Assembly (NCBI GenBank): GCA_003551265.1
Contig: PUMG01000362.1
Location: 1 to 18,133 of the forward strand
Origin: Halovenus sp.
GTDB taxonomy: Archaea; Halobacteriota; Halobacteria; Halobacteriales; Haloarculaceae
Direction of reading: 5' to 3'
DNA length: 18,133 nt
Position 1 is the stretch's first letter. Every line of letters starts with the position of its first letter. Below are positions 12,366 to 18,133 of the stretch, piece by piece. The notes beneath the pieces were generated by a model that had not been told where the DNA came from, did not search any database, and saw only the letters and a program-made list of their open reading frames with translations. A program made the position numbers and the translations under genes.

Positions 12366-13973
12366 GTGCCTCTCGAAGCGAGCATCCGCGTCGTCCGAAC
12401 ACTCGCCGAACGTGGTTACAACGCCGACCGCGAAGCGGTCACTCTTCTCGCGAGCAGCTCCGACACGCTGACAGCCATCGACGCTGCAGTTGAAGTGGTG
12501 CCCGATGACGCGGTCGTCGTTACTGCCGACCACGTCAGAAAAGCGCTCGAAACCTCTACACACGACCGTGACAAACTGACTCAGGACGACCCTTCAGAAA
12601 GCAGTAGTCCTCCGAAATCAGCTGGCCAGGAAAACCCCTCTATTTCTACTGGAAACCAACCGACAAAATTCACAGAGGCCGGTGTGAACGCTCCAGTCGA
12701 AACGAAGGGGTCTTCGACCCCGGTGCAGACGCCGAGAGGAGAGGATGGAGGGACAGTTGCGCGAAGTCGTTCCCCGGATACGCCAGCGGTGAGCGGAGAC
12801 ATTCAGAGTACAGGAACGGGAGAGTACAGAGATTTCGTCGCGGTGTTCCGAGACCGCTACGAAAAACTCGCAGGGAAACTCCGGGGACGAGTCAACCACC
12901 GACCGACGAACGCAGTCGCGTCCATGCCGGGAGGGAGTGACACCGCGATTATCGGGATGGTTTCGGACATCCGCTCGACGGCTAACGGACACTGGCTGAT
13001 CGAACTCGAAGACACGAACGGGAGATTCCCGTGTCTCGTGATGAAAGACCGGGAGTTCGCCGAGGACGCGCGAACGCTGCTTTGTGACGAGGTTATCGCT
13101 GTCGAAGGAACACTCTCGGATGACGCAGGAATCCTGTTCGTCGACGCGCTTTATTTCCCCGACGTTCCCCGAACGCACTCACCACAGAGAGCAGACCGGG
13201 ACGTCGAAGCCGCACTCATTTCGGACGTCCACGTCGGCAGCGAGGAGTTTCTCGAAGACGCCTGGGAGAACTTCGCCACGTGGCTCCACACGGCGGAGGC
13301 CGAGTCGGTCGAGTACCTGTTGATTGCGGGAGACATGGTCGAGGGTATCGGGGTGTATCCGAATCAGGACGAAGAACTCGAAATCGTCGACATCTACGAC
13401 CAGTACGAGGCGTTCAACGAGCATCTCAAAGCGGTTCCCGGTGACCTGGAGATAGTGATGATTCCGGGCAATCATGACGCAGTCCGTCTCGCGGAGCCAC
13501 AGCCCGCATTCGACGAGGAGTTGCGTGACATCATGTCCGCACACGACGCCCAGATATCTGCCAATCCGTCGACGGTCACCATCGAAGGCGTCTCGGTACT
13601 CATGTACCACGGCGTCTCGCTCGACGAGGTCATCGCTGCACTCCCCGAGAAGTACGCGAGCTACGACGAGCCGCATCTGGCGATGCAACAGCTCCTTCGC
13701 AAGCGTCACATCGCTCCACAGTACGGTGGGATGACCCGGATTGCACCCGAGGCGGAGGACCACCTCGTCATCGAAGAGGTACCCGACATCTTCCACACTG
13801 GTCACGTCCACAAACTCGGCGTCGACACCTACCGCAACGTCCTGACCGTCAACTCCAGTTGCTGGCAGGCACAGACTGATTTCCAAAAGAGTGTCAACCT
13901 CAACCCCGACGTCGGATACGCACCCATCGTCAACCTTCAGACGCTCGATTTGACGGTCCGTCAGTTCGTCTAG
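12366..13973 (+). CDS. polD1: DNA polymerase D small subunit DP1 (3'-5' exonuclease)
   Basis: A 535-residue proofreading subunit of the euryarchaeal replicative polymerase PolD; the partner DP2 is not in the window. An N-terminal helical domain (1-60) is followed by an acidic, low-complexity linker (about 65-150), an OB fold (about 190-265), and the calcineurin-like phosphoesterase domain: SDVHVGS (286-292), GDMVEG (322-327), GNHDAVR (368-374), YHGVS (414-418) and GHVHKLG (479-485), all metal ligands present. The start is GTG at 12366 (PLEASIRVVRTLAERGYNADREAV matches haloarchaeal DP1 N-termini); another GTG lies at 12354, and the open frame further upstream is antisense to sec11. Two ORB-like sequences lie in the linker-coding part. 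Confidence 0.95.
   Translation: MPLEASIRVVRTLAERGYNADREAVTLLASSSDTLTAIDAAVEVVPDDAVVVTADHVRKALETSTHDRDKLTQDDPSESSSPPKSAGQENPSISTGNQPTKFTEAGVNAPVETKGSSTPVQTPRGEDGGTVARSRSPDTPAVSGDIQSTGTGEYRDFVAVFRDRYEKLAGKLRGRVNHRPTNAVASMPGGSDTAIIGMVSDIRSTANGHWLIELEDTNGRFPCLVMKDREFAEDARTLLCDEVIAVEGTLSDDAGILFVDALYFPDVPRTHSPQRADRDVEAALISDVHVGSEEFLEDAWENFATWLHTAEAESVEYLLIAGDMVEGIGVYPNQDEELEIVDIYDQYEAFNEHLKAVPGDLEIVMIPGNHDAVRLAEPQPAFDEELRDIMSAHDAQISANPSTVTIEGVSVLMYHGVSLDEVIAALPEKYASYDEPHLAMQQLLRKRHIAPQYGGMTRIAPEAEDHLVIEEVPDIFHTGHVHKLGVDTYRNVLTVNSSCWQAQTDFQKSVNLNPDVGYAPIVNLQTLDLTVRQFV
12634..12657 (-). repeat. ORB-like sequence inside polD1 (minus orientation)
   Basis: On the minus strand it reads ggtttccagtagaaatagag followed by gggt. 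This matches ORB3 (7816-7839) at 21 of 24 positions. It encodes N-P-S-I-S-T-G-N of the DP1 linker with codons ccc, tct, att, tct, act and gga, unusual choices for this genome. The G-rich end points left. Confidence 0.75.
12692..12711 (+). repeat. ORB-like sequence inside polD1 (plus orientation)
   Basis: tccagtcgaaacgaaggggt matches the ORB2 core (7386-7405) at 18 of 20 positions and is even closer to the general archaeal mini-ORB. It lies 34 bp from the preceding ORB-like element in the opposite direction, G-rich ends outward, as in the main origin. It lacks the long G-string. Confidence 0.78.
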
Positions 13974-13983
13974 ACCAGTACAA

Positions 13984-14376
13984 TCACGTGCTGTAGGCAT
14001 CCAGAATGTCCCACTCTTCACGCATTAATTCCCGGATACCGTGTGTGAGAATCCCCTCTCCAAGTGACGTCACTCGATAGTAGGAGTACAGTCCGTCACT
14101 GTTTCGTTCGGCTCGCTTTCGATTTTCGACAAGGCCGACCGTGACGAGTTGGTCGAGGTGATAGTGAAGTGTGTTCGACTCGGTTTCGAGGCTCTCGCGA
14201 AGTTCTGTTGCACTCTGTGGTCCACTTTCGAGAAGGTGGTTCAGAATTCGAAACCGTATCTCGTTCCCGAGCGCTCGCTGCATCTCGAGATACTGTTCCA
14301 GCGAGAGCAGGCTCTGCTCTGGCAGTAGCGGCTCACGACTGTCCGACTCGCTCCTCGTCCGATTCGTCTCGGCCAT
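13984..14376 (-). CDS. ArsR-like winged helix-turn-helix transcriptional regulator
   Basis: A 130-residue DNA-binding protein. The winged helix spans about residues 34-110: LGNEIRFRILNHLLESGPQSATELRESLETESNTLHYHLDQLVTVGLVENRKR, with recognition helix S-N-T-L-H-Y-H-L-D-Q-L, then a wing ending in YSYYRVTSLGEGIL. The first 33 residues are charged and probably disordered. There are no obvious metal-binding cysteines, so it is not a classical metal sensor. It converges on polD1 with 10 bp between stops, and is divergent from the NYN gene. A TATA-like GTTTATGAA lies at 14399-14407, 23-31 bases before its ATG. The target genes are unknown. Confidence 0.87.
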   Translation of the reverse strand: MAETNRTRSESDSREPLLPEQSLLSLEQYLEMQRALGNEIRFRILNHLLESGPQSATELRESLETESNTLHYHLDQLVTVGLVENRKRAERNSDGLYSYYRVTSLGEGILTHGIRELMREEWDILDAYST

Positions 14377-14398
14377 GTCTGAGTTTTATTTCCGCCTC

Positions 14399-14407
14399 TT
14401 CATAAAC
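14399..14407 (-). promoter_or_regulatory. TATA element of the wHTH regulator gene
   Basis: Minus-strand GTTTATGAA lies 23-31 bases before the ATG at 14376, spacing that fits a leaderless transcript. Confidence 0.45.
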
Positions 14408-14518
14408 GTTTGAACTGTTCGTTCGGGATATCGCACGACGTGAACTTCACGGCGATCTCTCATCGCTGGACATCCAGTGAGACAGAACCGATATACACAC
14501 AGGGGGACATCCGGAGAT

Positions 14519-14953
14519 ATGGAGTTTCTTCGACGGCTCTCGAAGACGAAGCGCGTCGGGTTGTTCGTCGATGGCCCGAACGTCTTGCGTGAGGAGTTCG
14601 ACGTCGACCTCGACACGCTCAGAGACCTCGCTAGTGAGGAAGGGAACCGGGTGATGACCCGACTGTATCTCAACGAACACGCCCCGTCATCGCTCATTCA
14701 GGCAGCAGAAGCCCGTGGGTTCGCCGTGATAACGACGAGCGGGGATGTCGACGTCCGACTCGCGGTTGATGCAACAGCAGCAGTCGTCGAGGAACGACTC
14801 GACGTACTCGTGGTCGTCTCGCGAGACACCGACTTCAAACCGGTACTCGAAACGGCAGCAGAACGAGGCGTCGAAACTGTCGCTGTTGCGCCGGGTGAAC
14901 ACGGACGGTCAGATGCCCTCCAGAACAGCGCACAGCGCGCGCTGACACTCTAG
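14519..14953 (+). CDS. NYN (PIN-like) domain protein, TIGR00288-type
   Basis: A 144-residue protein of the NYN/PIN-like nuclease fold, which in other members acts on RNA. Acidic metal-ligand candidates are Asp18 in FVDGPN, Asp76/Asp78 in SGDVDVRL, Asp84 in VDATAA and Asp103/Asp105 in SRDTDF. This is the expected four-site acidic arrangement, so the active site looks intact. The start at 14519 ([16 protein letters not shown]) is chosen because a TATA-like CGATATACAC at 14489-14498 lies 21-30 bases upstream; an in-frame ATG at 14477 lies before that TATA. Its stop overlaps the aIF1 stop by 4 bp on the other strand. The substrate is unknown. Confidence 0.87.
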   Translation: MEFLRRLSKTKRVGLFVDGPNVLREEFDVDLDTLRDLASEEGNRVMTRLYLNEHAPSSLIQAAEARGFAVITTSGDVDVRLAVDATAAVVEERLDVLVVVSRDTDFKPVLETAAERGVETVAVAPGEHGRSDALQNSAQRALTL

Positions 14954-15246
14954 CCGACGTTGAACCCTTTCTCACGGAGGAAATCCTCGACGCGCCCCGT
15001 GTGATTGCCCTGGAGCTCTATCTGGTCGTCGTCGACCGTCCCCCCACAGGCGAACTTCGATTTGAGGTCCGAGGACAGGCTGTCCATGTCCACGTCGTTC
15101 GGGTCGAATCCTTCAATTATCGTTACCTCTTTTCCGTAACGGCGCTCGTCGATGCGGATGTTGATCTCCTGAGAGTCTTTTGCAACGTCCTCGCAGACGC
15201 AAAGCTCATCGGGCAGCCCACACGTCGAGCAGACTTCCGCGCACAT
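14950..15246 (-). CDS. Translation initiation factor aIF1 (SUI1 family)
   Basis: A 98-residue protein resembling archaeal aIF1, which binds the small ribosomal subunit near the P site and controls start-codon selection. The N-terminus is a short Cys-rich element (Cys2, Cys6, Cys9, Cys16, Cys18 in [17 protein letters not shown]). The SUI1 domain follows, with [25 protein letters not shown] and [15 protein letters not shown], the standard family blocks. The length is normal. A TATA-like GGTTTAATAA lies 27-36 bases upstream of the start. It converges on the NYN gene, and the two stop codons share the palindrome CTAG (14950-14953). Confidence 0.93.
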   Translation of the reverse strand: MCAEVCSTCGLPDELCVCEDVAKDSQEINIRIDERRYGKEVTIIEGFDPNDVDMDSLSSDLKSKFACGGTVDDDQIELQGNHTGRVEDFLREKGFNVG

Positions 15247-15272
15247 TACCTGGCGTGAACTACCAAGCCGAA

Positions 15273-15282
15273 GTTATTAAAC
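15273..15282 (-). promoter_or_regulatory. TATA element of the aIF1 gene
   Basis: Minus-strand GGTTTAATAA lies 27-36 bases before the aIF1 ATG (15246), in the 57-bp gap after the transglutaminase gene. aIF1 therefore probably has its own promoter, with little or no leader. Confidence 0.5.
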
Positions 15283-15303
15283 CTGCCGGGGTACCGTTCG
15301 GTG

Positions 15304-17523
15304 CTATCCTCCCTTTCTGACCCGGTTGACGAGTTCGATTGCTTCGTCGGCGTCGGCTTCTGTCACCGCTTCACCGTAGCGTGCGCGCTCTCTGAGTTCG
15401 ACGACCCGGCGTGCGTCCTCGCCTGCGTGGATGTCTCTGAGGTACTGGCGCATCGTTTCGCCCGTCTCACGCGAGCGGTGACGGTCTTCGAGCACCAGCA
15501 TCAGCCGCTCACAGGCCCGGTCGACGTCCGTCTCTGGGTCACGTCGCCGCTGGAACCGGACGGCTGCCATCCGCGAGAGGCGCTCACCTGCGCCTGCCTG
15601 TCTGGTCCAGGCGGCCACCCCGACGAACGCGACGGCCAGGATGAACAGCTGTCGACCAGCGGGGAGTCCGAACCCGTCGTCCTCTGCGTCTGTCTCGGTA
15701 CCAGCACCAGTTTCGTCGGGCACCTGGTCGTCCGGGAGCTGGTCCGGGTCGATGAAGCCGTCCTCGTCGAGTGCATCCTGGAGAGCGGGGTCCTCCACGT
15801 CGTCGAGATCCGGTATCTCGCTGTCGTCACTGTCGTTGATGTCTGCGGTCTCGTCGATACCGGCAGCCGGGTCTTGCGGGAGCTCTCCATCTTCGATTTC
15901 GCCACCTGGACCGGCTGCACCGCCTTCGCCGTCTCCCTCGCCAAGAGCGAGCATCTCGGTCTGTTCGCGTGGGGCACTCGGGGTCGGGTCGAACTCGACC
16001 CAGCCGACGCCGGGGAAGTACACCTCGACCCACGCGTGTGAGTTCAGTCCACGGACGAGCCACTCGTCGTCGTCGACCTGCTCGCCGGAGGAGTAGCCAA
16101 CAGCCATCCGTGCGGGAATCTCCTCGGCCCGGAGCATCGTCACCATCGTGGTTGCGAAGTACGTACAGTAGCCAGCGTCCATCTCGAATAAGAACGCGTC
16201 GGCGATATCGCCGTCCGGGCGGTCGACCTCTATCGAGTAGCCGCGATTCGTTTCGAGCCACTGCTGGATGACGGCTGCCTTCTCGAACGGGTTGTCTGCG
16301 TTCTGCGTTATCTGTTCGGTTCGCTCACCGACTCTATCCGGTGTGCTGTCGGGAAGCTGTGTGTAGCGCTCGACGACGGATTCGGGATATGCGCGACCAG
16401 CCTCGGCGAGTTCGTCCGATTCCACGTCTGGAACGGCACTCGTCACCTCGACGGTCTGGCCCTCGGCCAGCGTACCCTCGATTTCGAGTCCGCTGTCGGG
16501 TCCGACCAGCGCGTCGTCGGCAATTGCGTCGTCGACACCGACCGGTTGCCACGCGGCCGGGAACTGTGACATCGACGTCTGAATCTCGAACGTCTGCGTC
16601 AGCTCAGTCCACTCGCCAAGTGGCTCATCGAATTCGCTCTCTGAAAGCGGTGATGGGTTCGAGGTCTGCACCCAGCCGTCACCTGTGTAGCGGTCGTAAC
16701 TCCCTGTTCGCCAGAGCTGTGGCTCCTCGGCAGTCACAGTAAAGCGCGGTTCGGATGACTGTTCAACCTCGCCAACGATGTCGAGCGTGTCTCCGGTCCC
16801 GACGACGTTGTCCTCCATGGTCCCGGTTTCGTCGGTGTCGACGAACGAAACGGGTGTTGCCGCCCCTCCCGGCACGACGGTAAAGACGAGCGGAACGATC
16901 ACCATCACGGCGAGAACCAGTACCGCTCTGTCCGCTGCGGTTGACCAGCCTGTTTGCTCCAGTTCGCCGAAGGCGAGCACCGCTCCTGCGGCGACGACGC
17001 CGACGAGCGTCGCAGTCGTACCAGCGTCACCGGTCAACACGAGGTACCCGAGCATCCCGCCGCCGACGGCGGTTGCGCCGACGTATCGGCGCCGAAGGGC
17101 AAGGAACCACGTCAGAAACACCGGCGTGGGTGCGACCATCATCGCCCACACGTCTGCCTGCTGGATGCGCAACACCGTCTCACCGGTCAGCAACTGGACG
17201 TTGTTACTGAACAGCACCCAGAGGTCGAACTCTGCATCGAGCGTCAGCATGTGCCAGCCGATACCGGCGGTGAACAGCACCACACCGATAGCCAGGGCGG
17301 TCACGACCCGGACGAACTGTGCAAGAATCGTCGCGACGACGAGCGGAATCAACACGATTGGATAGAACAACAGCGGGTCACCGACGGTCCCGACGACGTC
17401 GTAGAGCACGACCAGAAACGACGCCAACAGCGCAAGTGTGCCCCCGAGAGCCAGCAGTCGAGGAACGCCGAGTTCGTCGAGTTCGGTACGTGTGTTTTTG
17501 AATCTCGGAATCGTTTCCGTCAT
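15304..17523 (-). CDS. TgpA-like transglutaminase-domain membrane protein (DUF3488/transglutaminase/DUF4129)
   Basis: A 739-residue membrane protein. About six or seven hydrophobic helices fill residues 22-220 (TgpA-N/DUF3488), and an extracytoplasmic region (about 225-400) precedes the transglutaminase core with Cys453 (DAGYCTYFATTM), His496 (LNSHAWVEVY) and Asp512 (WVEFDPTPS), a complete catalytic triad. An acidic, Gly-rich linker (about 525-630), one more helix (LFILAVAFVGVAAW) and a cytoplasmic DUF4129-like tail (MRQYLRDIHAGEDARRVVELRERARYG) follow. The ATG overlaps the stop of the upstream DUF58 gene (ATGA), so the two are translationally coupled; DUF58-TgpA-type pairs, often with a MoxR ATPase, are common. 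A role in cell-surface protein modification or proteolysis is likely; the substrate is unknown. Confidence 0.92.
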   Translation of the reverse strand: MTETIPRFKNTRTELDELGVPRLLALGGTLALLASFLVVLYDVVGTVGDPLLFYPIVLIPLVVATILAQFVRVVTALAIGVVLFTAGIGWHMLTLDAEFDLWVLFSNNVQLLTGETVLRIQQADVWAMMVAPTPVFLTWFLALRRRYVGATAVGGGMLGYLVLTGDAGTTATLVGVVAAGAVLAFGELEQTGWSTAADRAVLVLAVMVIVPLVFTVVPGGAATPVSFVDTDETGTMEDNVVGTGDTLDIVGEVEQSSEPRFTVTAEEPQLWRTGSYDRYTGDGWVQTSNPSPLSESEFDEPLGEWTELTQTFEIQTSMSQFPAAWQPVGVDDAIADDALVGPDSGLEIEGTLAEGQTVEVTSAVPDVESDELAEAGRAYPESVVERYTQLPDSTPDRVGERTEQITQNADNPFEKAAVIQQWLETNRGYSIEVDRPDGDIADAFLFEMDAGYCTYFATTMVTMLRAEEIPARMAVGYSSGEQVDDDEWLVRGLNSHAWVEVYFPGVGWVEFDPTPSAPREQTEMLALGEGDGEGGAAGPGGEIEDGELPQDPAAGIDETADINDSDDSEIPDLDDVEDPALQDALDEDGFIDPDQLPDDQVPDETGAGTETDAEDDGFGLPAGRQLFILAVAFVGVAAWTRQAGAGERLSRMAAVRFQRRRDPETDVDRACERLMLVLEDRHRSRETGETMRQYLRDIHAGEDARRVVELRERARYGEAVTEADADEAIELVNRVRKGG

Positions 17524-18133
17524 GGTTGTGCCTCGGATACTGTTTCGTTCGCCATCAGTGAGTCACCCTCGTGAGGATTGGATACTTCGTGAGCAGTGGC
17601 CACATCACCGAACAGCTCAGATGGGGTGTACTCACGGTCGTCGATCTGAACGACGAGATTCCGGGAGGCGAAGGCAATTTCAACGTCCGCCTCATCGCCG
17701 GTGAGCGGTGTGACGACACCGTCGCCAGTTCGTGCGAGTAACCAGAGCACGTTCTCGCGGTGGGTGTCGCCGTGGCCCGGTGGGATGTGTCCGTCGGGAA
17801 CGGCACACTCGACTCGATAGCCTGCTGTGAGTGCAACATCAGTGATAGTTGCTGCGATGCGGGCCATCTCGTCGACCTCGCCTTTCGGAGCGGTGGCAAC
17901 GATGGTGACGGTCTCGTCGCGTTCGGACGGGTCGAACTCCATCACCAGAAACTCCTCGTGTTTTGCGCTGGATTTCCAGTGGACGTGTCGGAGGGGATCA
18001 CCGGGTTGATACTCGCGGAGACGGTCGAACTCCTGGCGCTCGGCTTCGAGTTCGTCGAGAAACACCCGCGAGAGCACCGAACCCCGCTCGACACGGTAGG
18101 GCTGTGGATAGACGACCACAGTCGTCGTTCCGG
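17520..18133 (-). CDS. DUF58 domain-containing protein, C-terminal part
   Basis: The open frame runs to the right edge without a start, so the N-terminal part is missing; about 204 codons are visible. The DUF58 signature is EYQPGDPLRHVHWKSSAKHEEFLVMEFD, with the conserved R-x-x-x-W-x-x-S-A pattern, followed by a vWA-like alpha/beta segment (DETVTIVATAPKG...MARIAATITDVALTAGYRVECAV). The end is acidic and probably disordered. Its stop TGA (17520-17522) overlaps the ATG of the transglutaminase gene. DUF58 proteins usually work with MoxR-type AAA+ ATPases, which would be expected upstream, beyond the window. Confidence 0.9.
   Translation of the reverse strand, partial: GTTTVVVYPQPYRVERGSVLSRVFLDELEAERQEFDRLREYQPGDPLRHVHWKSSAKHEEFLVMEFDPSERDETVTIVATAPKGEVDEMARIAATITDVALTAGYRVECAVPDGHIPPGHGDTHRENVLWLLARTGDGVVTPLTGDEADVEIAFASRNLVVQIDDREYTPSELFGDVATAHEVSNPHEGDSLMANETVSEAQP

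Noticed and set aside
14474..14493. tccagtgagacagaac before the NYN gene as an ORB
   Set aside because: Only the TCCAGTG part fits; GAAAC and the G-rich end are missing.
17973..17998. ORB-like string tttccagtggacgtg...gagggg at the right end
   Set aside because: The core is broken (no GAAAC) and spacing is wrong. The bases encode the conserved H-V-H-W-K segment of the DUF58 motif, so protein constraint explains the resemblance.
1..18133. tRNA or rRNA genes, CRISPR arrays, insertion sequences
   Set aside because: No tRNA-like cloverleaf, regular spaced repeats, transposase motifs or terminal inverted repeats with target duplications were found when reading both strands. A dedicated tRNA or IS search was not possible.

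Overview
The window comes from a haloarchaeon (class Halobacteria). The genes are GC-rich, the proteins are strongly acidic (Asp/Glu-rich, Lys-poor), most promoters are BRE/TATA elements about 21-36 bp before a start codon (leaderless style), and all information-processing genes are archaeal (Orc1/Cdc6, PolD small subunit, aIF1, Ser/His-type signal peptidase). The gene set and order resemble, as I recall it, the oriC1 neighbourhood of Haloferax volcanii, so a member of the Haloferacales is my best guess. The species cannot be told from the sequence alone.

Layout. Left arm (1-4999): the tail of an LLM-class flavin-dependent oxidoreductase, then on the minus strand a class V aminotransferase, a CoA-disulfide-reductase-type FAD oxidoreductase, a PaaI-like hotdog thioesterase and a Sjogren/p27-type zinc-ribbon protein. 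A divergent promoter separates the last of these from malate dehydrogenase (mdh, plus strand).

Core (5000-9444): a chromosomal replication origin. The minus-strand operon oapA-oapB-oapC (origin-associated GTPase, DUF2073 protein, zinc-ribbon protein) and the plus-strand orc1 diverge from an 881-bp intergenic region. That region holds two perfect 29-bp inverted origin recognition boxes (ORBs) with outward-facing G-strings, flanking an AT-rich, CTAG-clustered presumed duplex-unwinding element. It also holds a degenerate third box, two families of short tandem repeats, the orc1 promoter and a further ORB just before the orc1 start codon.

Right of orc1 (9603-11348): a small DUF1326 / DUF2182 / DUF4242 cassette that looks metal-related and lies between orc1 and the signal peptidase gene. 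Then come sec11 and polD1 (divergent), an ArsR-like wHTH regulator, a NYN-domain protein, aIF1, and a transglutaminase (TgpA-like) gene translationally coupled to an upstream DUF58 gene that runs off the right edge.

The most unusual observation is a second inverted pair of ORB-like sequences (12634-12657 and 12692-12711) inside the polD1 coding sequence. It lies in the stretch encoding the low-complexity linker, has the same outward orientation as the main origin pair, and is written with codons that are unusual for this genome. It may be a hidden Orc1-binding locus (secondary origin element, Orc1-titration site or regulatory site). No tRNA, rRNA, CRISPR array, transposase or insertion sequence was seen.
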